DNA from: JBDSKH01 sp050245915
GTDB taxonomy: Bacteria > Actinomycetota > Actinomycetes > Actinomycetales > Microbacteriaceae
Direction of reading: 5' to 3'
DNA: 43,013 nucleotides
NCBI GenBank assembly: GCA_050245915.1
Contig: JBFWWZ010000020.1
Span: 1 to 43,013, forward strand
Shown here: positions 23,893 through 32,640 of the stretch, in pieces
Numbering within the stretch: position 1 is the stretch's first letter
Layout of the letters: each line of letters opens with the position of its first letter
Made by a program: the position numbers and the translations under genes
The notes under the pieces: model-generated
The model's database searches: none
What the model was told of the DNA's origin: nothing
Seen by the model: only the letters and a program-made list of their open reading frames with translations

Positions 23893-24953
23893 GAAGCCAG
23901 CCGGGCCTCTTCGTCGGCCTCGATGCAGGATGCGATGACCGGGTCGAGCGCGCCGTTCATCACCTGGTCGAGGTTGTACGCCTTGTACCCCGTGCGGTGA
24001 TCGGCGATGCGGTTCTCGGGGAAGTTGTAGGTGCGGATGCGCTCGGAGCGGTCCATCGTGCGGATCTGCGATTTGCGGGCGTCGGAGGCGAGGGCCGCCT
24101 GCTCCTCCTGCTGCCGGGCCAGCAGCCGGGCGCGCAGCACGCGCATGCCGGCCTCGCGGTTCTGCAGCTGCGACTTCTCGTTCTGCATCGACACCACGAT
24201 GCCGGTCGGGACGTGCGTGATGCGCACCGCCGAGTCGGTCGTGTTGACCGACTGACCGCCGGGACCGGACGAGCGGAACACGTCGATCTTGAGGTCGTTC
24301 TGATTGATCTCGACCTCCTCCGGCTCATCCACCTCGGGGAACACCAGCACACCGGTGGTCGAGGTGTGGATGCGGCCCTGCGACTCGGTCGCCGGCACCC
24401 GCTGCACGCGGTGCACCCCGCCCTCGTATTTCAGCGACGCCCACACGCCCTGCGCCGGATCGCTGGCGTTCGACTTGATCGCGACCTGCACGTCTTTGTA
24501 GCCGCCGAGGTCGGATTCGGTGCGCTCCAGCAGCTCGGTCTTCCAGCCGCGGGATTCCGCGTAATGGATGTACATGCGCAGCAGGTCGGCCGCGAACAGC
24601 GCCGACTCCTCGCCACCCTCGCCGCCCTTGATCTCCATGATCACGTCGCGGCCGTCGTCGGGATCGCGCGGGATCAGCAGCCGGCGCAGCTTCTCCTGCG
24701 CGGCCGCGAGGCCCTCCTCGAGTGCCGGGATCTCGTCGGCGAACGCCGCATCCTCTTTCGCCAGCTCACGGGCGGCCTCGAGGTCGGACCCCGCCTGCTC
24801 CCAGTCCTCGTGCGCCTTCGCGATCTGGCTCAGTTCCGCGTACCGGCGGTTGACCTTCTTGGCCCGCCCGGCATCCGCGTGGATGGCCGGGTCGGAGAGC
24901 TGCTGCTGCAGGTCGTCGCGTTCGGCCAGCAGCGACGCCACCGACTCGAACAT
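23880..24953 (-). CDS. prfA: peptide chain release factor 1
   Basis: A 357-residue RF1 that terminates at UAA and UAG. The GGQ motif is in SSGPGGQSVNTTDSAVR. The stop-codon recognition PxT-type tripeptide is not RF2-like (the SPF motif is absent). An N-terminal coiled coil (about 1-100) is present. It is directly followed by prmC, which methylates its GGQ. The terminal residues ASLVE and the TAG lie in a repeat element. Confidence 0.97.
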   Translation of the reverse strand: MFESVASLLAERDDLQQQLSDPAIHADAGRAKKVNRRYAELSQIAKAHEDWEQAGSDLEAARELAKEDAAFADEIPALEEGLAAAQEKLRRLLIPRDPDDGRDVIMEIKGGEGGEESALFAADLLRMYIHYAESRGWKTELLERTESDLGGYKDVQVAIKSNASDPAQGVWASLKYEGGVHRVQRVPATESQGRIHTSTTGVLVFPEVDEPEEVEINQNDLKIDVFRSSGPGGQSVNTTDSAVRITHVPTGIVVSMQNEKSQLQNREAGMRVLRARLLARQQEEQAALASDARKSQIRTMDRSERIRTYNFPENRIADHRTGYKAYNLDQVMNGALDPVIASCIEADEEARLASLVE

Positions 24954-24956
24954 GCG

Positions 24957-26756
24957 CTACTCCTTGTGGCCGTTGCCGTTCGCGCTCTTGCCGTTCTCGG
25001 GCAGCGAGCTCTGGATCTGCACGAGGAACTCGGTGTTCGACTGCGTCTCTTTGAGGCGGCTGAGCACCAGCTCGAGCTGCTGCTGCAGTTCGAGCCCGGC
25101 GAGCGCGCGGCGCAGGCGCCAGGTGATCTTCACCTCGTCGGGGCTGAGCAGCTCCTCCTCACGGCGGGTGCTCGAGGCGTAGATGTCGACCGCCGGGAAG
25201 ATGCGCTTGTCGGCCAGCGAGCGCGACAGGCGCAGCTCCATGTTGCCGGTGCCCTTGAACTCCTCGAAGATGACCTCGTCCATCTTGGAGCCGGTCTCGA
25301 CGAGCGCGGTGGCGAGGATGGTCAGCGAGCCGCCGCCCTCGATGTTGCGCGCGGCGCCGAAGAAGCGCTTCGGCGGGTAGAGCGCCGACGCGTCCACACC
25401 GCCCGAGAGGATGCGGCCCGACGCGGGGCTGGACAGGTTGTAGGCGCGGCCCAGGCGGGTGATCGAGTCGAGCAGCACGACGACGTCGTTGCCCAGCTCG
25501 ACCAGCCGCTTCGCACGCTCGATGGCGAGCTCGGCGACCGTGGTGTGGTCCTCCGCCGGACGGTCGAAGGTCGAGGCGATGACCTCGCCCTTCACCGAGC
25601 GCTGCATGTCGGTGACCTCTTCGGGCCGCTCGTCGACGAGGACCACCATGATGTGGACCTCGGGGTTGTTGACCGCGATCGCCTTCGCGATGGCCTGCAG
25701 GATGAGCGTCTTGCCCGCCTTCGGCGGCGCGACGATCAGACCGCGCTGGCCTTTGCCGATCGGGGCGATCAGGTCGATGATGCGGGTCGACAGCTTCGCA
25801 GGCTCGGTCTCGAGGCGCAGGCGCTCGTTCGGGTAGATCGGGGTGAGCTTGCCGAACTCGACGCGCTCGCCCGCCGACTCGATCGAGTTGCCGTTGACCG
25901 AGTCGATCTTGACGATCGCGTTGTACTTCTGGCGGTTGCCCTGCTGCTCGCCCTCACGCGGCTGGCGGATGGCGCCGACCACCGCGTCGCCCTTGCGCAG
26001 GTTGTACTTCTTCACCTGGCCGAGCGAGACGTAGACGTCGTTCGGGCCGGGCAGGTAGCCGGAGGTGCGGACGAACGCGTAGTTGTCGAGCACGTCGAGG
26101 ATGCCGGCCACCGGGATCAGCACGTCGTCGTCGCTGATCTCGGGCTCGAAGTCGTCGTTCTGGCCGCCGCGGCCGCGCTTGCGGTCGCGGTAGCGGCTGC
26201 GGCTGGAGCGGCTCTCGCCGTCGTCGCCCGGCTGGCCGCCGTTCTGGTTCTGGGTGCGCTGCGGATTCTGCGCGGGCTTGTCACCGGACTTCTCGGCCTG
26301 GCCGCCGCCGTTGCGGCCGCGACCGCGGCTGCGGCGGTTGCCGCCCTCGCCCTCTTCGGCGTCGGCGGCACCCGAGGTCACCTCGGGGAGCAGCTTGTCG
26401 AGGTCGGCGGCGACGTCGGCCGCCGCAACCGGAGTGGTGTCGGCCGGCGGGATGGCGGCCAGCTCGGCGGCGACCTCGGTGGATGCCGTGGCGCGGCGCG
26501 ACCGGCGGGCGGGCGCGGTCTGGGTCTCGACAGGCTCGACCACCGAACCGACGGCGGTCTCGGCAGGCGTCTCGGCCGGCTCGACCACCGGGGCGCTGGT
26601 CTCGGGCGCGATCGTCGCGCCGTCTTCGTTCTCGGCCAGAGTGTCCACGAGTTCTCCTTTTCGAAGCTTGGCCGCGCCGACGATGCCGCGTGCTGCCGCG
26701 AGGGCTACGAGCTCGGGAAGCCGCAGACGACTCAGCTCGATACGGGGATCGGTCAC
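24957..26756 (-). CDS. rho: transcription termination factor Rho
   Basis: A 599-residue Rho hexamer subunit. The order is: SAP-like N-terminal domain (about 1-45); a long low-complexity acidic then Arg/Gly/Asn-rich insertion (about 50-215); OSB RNA-binding domain (ISDDDVLIPVAGILDV, YAFVRTSGYLPG); ATPase with Walker A PPKAGKT, Walker B VVVLLDSITR and the R-loop. The insertion is typical of actinobacteria and helps use of structured RNA. GTG is the start. Two VVEP(V/A)ET units in the insertion match a short DNA repeat. A hairpin-capable sequence lies just upstream. Confidence 0.96.
   Translation of the reverse strand: MTDPRIELSRLRLPELVALAAARGIVGAAKLRKGELVDTLAENEDGATIAPETSAPVVEPAETPAETAVGSVVEPVETQTAPARRSRRATASTEVAAELAAIPPADTTPVAAADVAADLDKLLPEVTSGAADAEEGEGGNRRSRGRGRNGGGQAEKSGDKPAQNPQRTQNQNGGQPGDDGESRSSRSRYRDRKRGRGGQNDDFEPEISDDDVLIPVAGILDVLDNYAFVRTSGYLPGPNDVYVSLGQVKKYNLRKGDAVVGAIRQPREGEQQGNRQKYNAIVKIDSVNGNSIESAGERVEFGKLTPIYPNERLRLETEPAKLSTRIIDLIAPIGKGQRGLIVAPPKAGKTLILQAIAKAIAVNNPEVHIMVVLVDERPEEVTDMQRSVKGEVIASTFDRPAEDHTTVAELAIERAKRLVELGNDVVVLLDSITRLGRAYNLSSPASGRILSGGVDASALYPPKRFFGAARNIEGGGSLTILATALVETGSKMDEVIFEEFKGTGNMELRLSRSLADKRIFPAVDIYASSTRREEELLSPDEVKITWRLRRALAGLELQQQLELVLSRLKETQSNTEFLVQIQSSLPENGKSANGNGHKE
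26523..26544. repeat. short palindromic repeat inside rho coding sequence
   Basis: GGTCTCGACAGGCTCGACC followed by ACC lies in the low-complexity insertion and encodes VVEPVET. A diverged second copy is at 26569-26589 (VVEPAET). The same unit recurs in thrC (27792-27810). Confidence 0.6.
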
Positions 26757-26775
26757 GTGGGGATATTCCTTTCAA

Positions 26776-26799
26776 CCCGCACGCAGATGAATGTGCGGG
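26776..26799 (-). other. 7-bp stem-loop in the rho leader
   Basis: CCCGCAC (26776-26782) pairs with GTGCGGG (26793-26799) around a 10-nt loop, between thrB and rho. No T-run follows. It may affect rho expression or the 3' end of the thr transcript; this is inference. Confidence 0.4.
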
Positions 26800-26835
26800 G
26801 AGATGTGGTGAAGAGAGATGCTCTCGCGGGCGGGC

Positions 26836-27780
26836 TTACGCCACGGCTTCCGTCGAGTGCGGTACCACTGTAGCACCCCGGAAGTCGACGGCCAGCAGCA
26901 TGCAGTTCCACGGGGTGGTGGAGTGCTCGGCGATCAGGTCCGCCGCGACGAGGCGCTGCGCCGGGTCGCTGCCGAGGACGAGGATGGAGGGCCCCGCCCC
27001 GGAGACGACCGCCGCCAGGTCGTGTTCGCGCAGCATCCTGATCAGCGCGTCGGTCTCGGGCATGGCGCTCGCGCGGTAGCTCTGGTGCAGTTTGTCTTCG
27101 GTGGCGGCGAGCAGCAGCTCGGGGCTCTGGATGAGCGCCGCGATCAGCAGTGCGGAGCGCGAGACGTTGAACACCGCGTCCTCGTGCGGGACGGTCTCGG
27201 GCTGGAGGCTGCGGGCCAGCTTCGTCGACATGATCGACTCGACCGGCACGGCGACGAGCGGGGAGACGCCGCGGTGCACGATGAGCTTCTTGTGCCGCGG
27301 ACCCTCCGGCGTCATCCAGGCGATGGTGAGGCCGCCGAACAGGGCGGGGGCGACGTTGTCGGGGTGGCCTTCGAGCGCGGTCGCGAGAGACAGCAGCGCC
27401 TGGCTGTCGAGCTCGACGATGCCCTCGAGCAGGCCCTTCGCCGCCATGATCCCGGAGACGATGGCGGCACCCGACGAGCCCATTCCGCGACCGTGCGGGA
27501 TGTTGTTGCGGGCCACCAGGTCGAGGCCGGGCAGCTCGATCCCGTACGCGGCGAACGTGTACGCGATCGACCTGACCACCAGGTTCGACTCGTCGGTAGG
27601 CACATCACCGGCCCCGACGCCTTCGACGACGACGGTCGCCCCCGGCTTCTTCCGGGTGGTGACGATCAGTTCGTCGTAGACGGAGAGCGCGAGACCGAGC
27701 GTGTCGAACCCCGGCCCGAGGTTGGCGGTGGTGGCCGGGACCTTGACGAGCACGCTGCGCCCGACAGGGATCGGGCTCAT
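26836..27780 (-). CDS. thrB: homoserine kinase
   Basis: A 314-residue GHMP kinase that phosphorylates homoserine with ATP in threonine synthesis. The ATP motif is PHGRGMGSSGAAIVSGI, and TTANLGPGFDTLGLAL is the N-terminal substrate block. The C-terminal GAGPSILVLG is GHMP motif 3. The ATG at 27780 overlaps the thrC stop (ATGA). Confidence 0.97.
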   Translation of the reverse strand: MSPIPVGRSVLVKVPATTANLGPGFDTLGLALSVYDELIVTTRKKPGATVVVEGVGAGDVPTDESNLVVRSIAYTFAAYGIELPGLDLVARNNIPHGRGMGSSGAAIVSGIMAAKGLLEGIVELDSQALLSLATALEGHPDNVAPALFGGLTIAWMTPEGPRHKKLIVHRGVSPLVAVPVESIMSTKLARSLQPETVPHEDAVFNVSRSALLIAALIQSPELLLAATEDKLHQSYRASAMPETDALIRMLREHDLAAVVSGAGPSILVLGSDPAQRLVAADLIAEHSTTPWNCMLLAVDFRGATVVPHSTEAVA

Positions 27781-28871
27781 GATGTTCCGGCGGTCGAGCC
27801 TGCTGAGACCAGCCCCAGCACGCCGGCGATCTCGGCGACGTCGACCGCGACGCTGGTGGGGGTGACATCGCTGCCGTCCGCTGCCTTCAGCGCCCACTGC
27901 GGGTCTTTCAGGCCGTGACCCGTCACCGTCAGCACGACGGTGGAGCCCTTCGGGATCTCGCCGGCGGCGGAGCGCTCCAGCAGCCCGGCGACGCTGATCG
28001 CCGAGGCCGGCTCGACGAAGACGCCCACCTCGCTCGACAGGATGCGGTGGGCATCCAGGATGGCGCGGTCGTCGATCGCCCCGAAGAACCCGTCGGTCTC
28101 GTCACGGGCGACCAGCGCGAGCTCCCACGATGCGGGGTTGCCGATGCGGATGGCGCTGGCGATCGTGTCGGGGTCTTTCACGACGTGTCCGAGCACGATC
28201 GGCGCGCTGCCGGCCGCCTGGAAGCCGAACATGCGGGGCCGCCGCGAGCTCGCGCCGCGCTCCGCCTCCTCTTTGTAGCCGCGGGCGTAGGCGGTGTAGT
28301 TGCCCGCGTTGCCGACCGGGATGAAGTGGAAGTCGGGGGCATCGCCGAGCACCTCGACGACCTCGAACGCGGCCGTCTTCTGTCCCTCGATGCGGTCGTT
28401 GTTGACCGAGTTCACGAGGTGCACCGGGTAGTGGTCGGCCAGTTCGCGCGCGATGTCGAGGCAGTCGTCGAAGTTGCCGCGCACCTGCAGCAGCTCGGCG
28501 CCGTGAGCGATCGCCTGGGCGAGCTTGCCCATCGCGATCTTGCCCTCGGGCACCAGCACGGCGGCGGTGATGCCGGCGTGGGTGGCGTAGGCGGCTGCAC
28601 TCGCCGAGGTGTTGCCGGTCGATGCGCAGATCACCGCCTTCGCACCGTGCTCGACCGCCTTCGAGACGGCCATCGTCATCCCGCGGTCTTTGAACGAGCC
28701 GGTCGGGTTCATGCCCTCGAATTTCACCCAGACGTTCGCGCCGGTGCGCTCGTTCAGGGCAGGGGCCGGGATGAGCGGCGTGCCGCCCTCACCGAGTGTG
28801 ACGATCGGGGTGGCGTCGGTGACGTCCAGCCGGTCCCGGTACTCGTGCAGCACTCCGCGCCACTGTGGCAT
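27777..28871 (-). CDS. thrC: threonine synthase
   Basis: A 364-residue PLP enzyme converting O-phosphohomoserine to threonine. The PLP lysine is in NPTGSFKDRGM; the glycine-rich loop is in HFIPVGNAGNYTAYARGY, and ICASTGNTSASAAAYA is conserved. The C-terminus LVSAGSTAG coincides with a short palindromic repeat, so the last residues are probably repeat-derived. The start overlaps the hom stop by 1 nt (TAATG). Confidence 0.97.
   Translation of the reverse strand: MPQWRGVLHEYRDRLDVTDATPIVTLGEGGTPLIPAPALNERTGANVWVKFEGMNPTGSFKDRGMTMAVSKAVEHGAKAVICASTGNTSASAAAYATHAGITAAVLVPEGKIAMGKLAQAIAHGAELLQVRGNFDDCLDIARELADHYPVHLVNSVNNDRIEGQKTAAFEVVEVLGDAPDFHFIPVGNAGNYTAYARGYKEEAERGASSRRPRMFGFQAAGSAPIVLGHVVKDPDTIASAIRIGNPASWELALVARDETDGFFGAIDDRAILDAHRILSSEVGVFVEPASAISVAGLLERSAAGEIPKGSTVVLTVTGHGLKDPQWALKAADGSDVTPTSVAVDVAEIAGVLGLVSAGSTAGTS
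27792..27810. repeat. short palindromic repeat at the 3' end of thrC
   Basis: GGTCGAGCCTGCTGAGACC matches the reverse complement of the rho copy at 26523-26541 with two differences. It encodes VSAGST near the thrC stop. Confidence 0.55.
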
Positions 28872-30220
28872 TACAGTCCCTCGACTCTCAGCACGCTCGT
28901 GACCTCGGCCACCGATCCGTTCGCCTCGAGTGACGTGACGGTCGCGGCGAGCGCGGACTCCGTCGCCTCATGCGTGCCGATCACCAGGGTAGCGGTCGCC
29001 GGCAGGTCCGCCGTGCCGAGCTCGGTCCCGAGGTCGGCGAGGGCCGGCGTGTGCGGCGACTGCTGCACCGCCTCCACCGAGACGCCGTGCTGGCTGAAGA
29101 TCGTGGCGACGGTGGCGAGCACGCCCGGCTGGTCCGCGACCTCCAGGGTGATCTGGTAGCGGGTGGTGACGCTCGAGATCGGCAGCACCGGCAGCTCGGA
29201 ACTCGTCGACTCCGCGACGCCGGGGCCGCCGATGACGTGCCGGCGCGCCGCGGACACCACGTCGCCCAGCACCGCCGACGCGGTCTGGATGCCGCCCGCA
29301 CCCGCGCCGTAGAACATGAGGCTGCCCGCGGCCTCGGCCTCGAGGAACACGGCGTTGTTCGCTCCGTGCACCGCCGCGAGCGGGTGGTCGCGGGAGACCA
29401 GGGCGGGGTGCACCCGCGCGCTGACGCCTTCGACACCGGTCTCGGCATCCACCAGCCGCTCGCAGACGGCCAGCAGCTTCACCACGAAGCCGGCCTTGCG
29501 GGCCGCGAGCACCTGGGCGTGCGTGATGTGCTCGATGCCCTCGCGGTACACCGTCTCGAGCGGCACGCTGGTGTGGAACGCCAGGCTGGCGAGGATCGAC
29601 GCCTTCTGCGCAGCGTCGTAGCCGCCGATGTCGGCGGTCGGGTCGGCCTCCGCGTATCCCAGTTCGGTGGCGGCGGCGAGCGCCTCCTCGAGGGTGTCGC
29701 CCTCGGTGTCCATGCGATCGAGGATGTAGTTCGTCGTGCCGTTGACGATGCCGAGGATGCGGTGCACCCGGTCACCGGCGAGCGAGTCGCGCAGCGGGCG
29801 GATGATCGGGATCGCTCCCCCGACGGCCGCCTCGTAATACAGCTGCGCACCCACCTGCTCGGCGATCGCGAACAGCTCGGGCCCGTGGGTCGCGAGCAGC
29901 GCCTTGTTGGCGGTGATCACGTCGGCGCCGGAGTTCATCGCCAGCTCGAGGTACTCGCGCGCCGGTTCGAGACCGCCCATCAGCTCGACGACGATGTCGG
30001 CACCGAGGATCAGCGAGCGCGCGTCGGTCGTGATCAGGTGCTCCGGGATGGCGGGGGTGCGCACCGCCTTCGGGTCGCGCACCGCGACGCCCACCAGCTC
30101 GAGGCCTGCGCCGACGCGGCTCGCCAGCTCGTCGCCGTGGGTGAGCAGCAGCGACGCCACCTGCGCCCCCACGGACCCGGCGCCCAGGATGGCGACTCTC
30201 AGATTGCGGTACTCGATCAT
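28871..30220 (-). CDS. hom: homoserine dehydrogenase
   Basis: A 449-residue NAD(P)-dependent enzyme reducing aspartate semialdehyde to homoserine. The Rossmann motif is VAILGAGSVGAQV; the catalytic region contains NGTTNYILDRM and ADPTADIGGYDAAQK. A C-terminal ACT domain (about 365-449) is the site of feedback by threonine in homologues. It overlaps lysA by 4 nt and thrC by 1 nt, so the genes form one threonine/lysine-branch operon. Confidence 0.97.
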   Translation of the reverse strand: MIEYRNLRVAILGAGSVGAQVASLLLTHGDELASRVGAGLELVGVAVRDPKAVRTPAIPEHLITTDARSLILGADIVVELMGGLEPAREYLELAMNSGADVITANKALLATHGPELFAIAEQVGAQLYYEAAVGGAIPIIRPLRDSLAGDRVHRILGIVNGTTNYILDRMDTEGDTLEEALAAATELGYAEADPTADIGGYDAAQKASILASLAFHTSVPLETVYREGIEHITHAQVLAARKAGFVVKLLAVCERLVDAETGVEGVSARVHPALVSRDHPLAAVHGANNAVFLEAEAAGSLMFYGAGAGGIQTASAVLGDVVSAARRHVIGGPGVAESTSSELPVLPISSVTTRYQITLEVADQPGVLATVATIFSQHGVSVEAVQQSPHTPALADLGTELGTADLPATATLVIGTHEATESALAATVTSLEANGSVAEVTSVLRVEGL

Positions 30221-31608
30221 GCGCGGGGCACTCCGGTGTCTCGGGATAGGAGGTCGGCCTCGGTCTCACGGCGCACGATGACGCGTGCCTCGCCGTCGCG
30301 CACGGCGACGACGGCGGGACGACCGAGGTAGTTGTAGTTGCTGGCCAGCGCCCAGCAGTAGGCGCCGGTGGCGGGCACGGCGACCAGGTCGCCGGGAGTG
30401 ACGTCTCCCGGCAGGTAGTCGGCGTGGACCACGATGTCGCCCGACTCGCAGTGCTTGCCGGCGATGCGCACCAGGGCCGGGTCGGCATCCGACACCCGGT
30501 TGGCGAGGCGCACCGAGTAGTCGGCGGCGTAGAGGGCCGGCCGCACGTTGTCGCTCATGCCGCCGTCGACGCTGACGTACAGGCGTTCTGCGGTGATCGA
30601 GCCTGTCGACACCGCGACCGGCTTGATCGTGCCCACCTCGTACAGGGTGACGGTGGACGGGCCGATGATCGCCCGCCCCGGCTCGATCGCGACGACGGGC
30701 ACCGGGATGCCGAGCGATGCGCACTCGGATGTCACCACCCGCGCGAAGTCGGCCGCGATGCTCTCGATCGGGGTGACCTCGTCGGCCGTGGTGTAGGCGA
30801 TGCCGAACCCTCCGCCGAGGTTCAGCTCGGGCACGTCGCCGCCCTCGAGCAGCCGGGCGTGAACGGTCAGCAGGCGACGGGCAGCCTCGGCGAACCCGTC
30901 GGATTCGAAGATCTGCGATCCGATGTGCGAGTGCAGGCCGAGGAAGCGCAGGGTGTCGTGCGCGCGGATCTGCGCCACCACATCCGGCGCGTCGGCGAGG
31001 GGGATGCCGAACTTCTGGTCTTCGCGGGCGGTGGCGAGATACTCGTGCGTGCTGGCGTGCACCCCGGAGTTGATGCGCAGCCGCACGTTCTGCACCCGCC
31101 CGTGCCGGCGTGCCGCCTCGGCGACGCGTTCGACCTCGACGACGCTGTCGAGGACGATCGCTCCCACACCCAGCTCGACGCAACGGTCGATCTCGGCGTG
31201 GCTCTTGTTGTTGCCGTGCATGCCCAGCCGGGCGGGGTCGACTCCGGCGGCCAGCGCGACCGCGAGCTCTCCCCCGCTGCAGACGTCGATGTTGAGGCCG
31301 GCGTCGATCATCCAGCGCGCCACCTCGGTGCAGAGGAACGCCTTGCCGGCGTAGTAGACCTTCACCTCGGTGCCGAACGCCTCGTCGAACGCGCGTTTGA
31401 TGCCGGACGTGCGGCCGCGGGCGTCGGCCTCGTCGACGACGTACAGCGGGGTGCCGAACTCGGAGGCCAGTGCCGTCGCATCCGCTCCGGCGATGCTCAC
31501 GGCCCCGGATGCCGTGCGGGCCGCCCCGCGCGGCCAGACCGCCGCGGCGAGCGCGTTCGCATCGTCGGGGTGGCGGAGCCACTCCGGAGCGAGCGGGTTC
31601 GCGGACAC
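30217..31608 (-). CDS. lysA: diaminopimelate decarboxylase
   Basis: A 463-residue PLP enzyme decarboxylating meso-DAP to lysine. The PLP Lys is in VYYAGKAFLC, HIGSQIF is conserved, and GGGFGIAY binds phosphate. The substrate Cys-Glu-Ser motif is present as GKHCESGD. The start is GTG at 31608 with GAGG upstream. It opens the lysA-hom-thrC-thrB operon, separated from the lmeA-like gene by 106 nt. Confidence 0.97.
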   Translation of the reverse strand: MSANPLAPEWLRHPDDANALAAAVWPRGAARTASGAVSIAGADATALASEFGTPLYVVDEADARGRTSGIKRAFDEAFGTEVKVYYAGKAFLCTEVARWMIDAGLNIDVCSGGELAVALAAGVDPARLGMHGNNKSHAEIDRCVELGVGAIVLDSVVEVERVAEAARRHGRVQNVRLRINSGVHASTHEYLATAREDQKFGIPLADAPDVVAQIRAHDTLRFLGLHSHIGSQIFESDGFAEAARRLLTVHARLLEGGDVPELNLGGGFGIAYTTADEVTPIESIAADFARVVTSECASLGIPVPVVAIEPGRAIIGPSTVTLYEVGTIKPVAVSTGSITAERLYVSVDGGMSDNVRPALYAADYSVRLANRVSDADPALVRIAGKHCESGDIVVHADYLPGDVTPGDLVAVPATGAYCWALASNYNYLGRPAVVAVRDGEARVIVRRETEADLLSRDTGVPRA

Positions 31609-31613
31609 GATGA

Positions 31614-31641
31614 CCTCACGGATATGAATCGAACAGTGAGG
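31614..31641 (-). promoter_or_regulatory. possible RBS-sequestering hairpin before lysA
   Basis: CCTCAC (31614-31619) and GTGAGG (31636-31641) are complementary with a 16-nt loop. On the minus strand the proximal arm contains the GAGG ribosome site of lysA. A six-base stem is weak, so regulation by it is only a possibility. Confidence 0.3.
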
Positions 31642-31714
31642 CGAGCGAACCCGGCTTGGTCCCTGAAGCCGCCGCCAGTTTAGCGGAGCGGGCGAGGGTG
31701 TACCGCCGACGTCA

Positions 31715-32632
31715 TCAGCCCGCGCAGGTGCCGGGGGTCGAGAGGTCGCTGCCGCCCATGACCACCCCGTCGCCGTTGATCGTGATGACGAGGTCCTTCT
31801 TCACCACGTCGACGTCGACGATCTTCAGCGCGACCGGCAGCGATTCGTTCACGCACAGCGACTGCTGCTCGAGCAGCGGGCCGGCGAGGTCGCCGATCTC
31901 CTGCTTGAGCTCATCGACCGTGTAGTCCTGGTCGCCGAGCGTCACGGTCGTCGGCGTGAAGACCAGCTGCCCGTCCTCCGCGGACGGGACGATCCCCATC
32001 CCCACCGGGAGGGTGAAGAAGAACAGGTTGATCGTCGAGGTGACCTTGATCTCCGGTTCCTCGAGGGTGATCGAGTCGAGCTGCAGGCCGCTGAGGTTGC
32101 CGGCGAGCGCCGACGAGACCTGGTCCTCCGGCATCGCGAATGTGACGTCGAGCTTGTCCGTCTTCGCGTTCGCGTCGAGCGGCACGCCCTCGGCGTGCAC
32201 AGTCGCGGCACCGGAGAGCGTGCCGAACGTGACCGACTCGGCCGTGACATCCACCTGGTTCAGCTTGCCGGCGAGCGCCTGCAGCAGCACCGGGCCGGCG
32301 ACGTCGACGGTGACGGTGTCGGGGTCGTCGACGCCGAGCACGGCGACGATGCGCTCTTTGATGTAGTCGCGTGCGTAGTTCTTCGCGTAGTTCTCGCCGA
32401 CGATGTAGCCGATCACCAGCAGGATCACGAGGACGAGCAGGATCCCGCCGAGCACCCACGGCCAGCGGCGGCGCTTCTTCGCCGGCGCCGCGACGACCTC
32501 GACGGCGGGCTCGGTGGATGCCGTGGCCGGCTCCGCCGGCTTCGTCTCGACGGGCTTCGTCTCGACGGGCTTCGTCTCGACGGGCTTCGTCTCGACGGGC
32601 TTCTTCGCGGCGGCGGGCGTGTCGTCGGTCAT
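31715..32632 (-). CDS. LmeA/DUF2993-like phospholipid-binding membrane protein
   Basis: A 305-residue protein. The cytoplasmic N-terminus (1-60) carries KPVET repeated four times, then a basic KKRRRW stop and one membrane span WVLGGILLVLVILLVIGYIV (about 63-82). The outside domain (about 85-305) has the DUF2993/LmeA pattern of alternating beta strands. In mycobacteria LmeA binds phospholipid and supports mannan biosynthesis. The two C-terminal region cysteines (SLCVNES, PGTCAG) may pair. It is 8 nt downstream of argS, so co-transcribed. Family assignment rests on overall pattern. Confidence 0.78.
   Translation of the reverse strand: MTDDTPAAAKKPVETKPVETKPVETKPVETKPAEPATASTEPAVEVVAAPAKKRRRWPWVLGGILLVLVILLVIGYIVGENYAKNYARDYIKERIVAVLGVDDPDTVTVDVAGPVLLQALAGKLNQVDVTAESVTFGTLSGAATVHAEGVPLDANAKTDKLDVTFAMPEDQVSSALAGNLSGLQLDSITLEEPEIKVTSTINLFFFTLPVGMGIVPSAEDGQLVFTPTTVTLGDQDYTVDELKQEIGDLAGPLLEQQSLCVNESLPVALKIVDVDVVKKDLVITINGDGVVMGGSDLSTPGTCAG
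32538..32597. repeat. four perfect tandem copies of a 15-bp unit in the lmeA-like gene
   Basis: GGCTTCGTCTCGACG occurs four times in a row without a mismatch and encodes KPVET x4. The unit is prone to slippage in multiples of five codons. Confidence 0.95.
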
Positions 32633-32640
32633 CGGATTCC

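Noticed and set aside
23121..26873. A 1250-codon open frame on the plus strand
   Set aside because: It is antisense to prmC, prfA and rho, all of which carry clear family motifs. Its translation is Arg/Asp/Val/His-rich low-complexity text typical of an antisense frame in GC-rich DNA.
31609..31714. Lysine riboswitch upstream of lysA
   Set aside because: The 106-nt gap is too short for the L-box and none of its conserved blocks is visible.
32538..32597. Possible CRISPR array
   Set aside because: The 15-bp units are contiguous without spacers and are in frame within a membrane protein gene.
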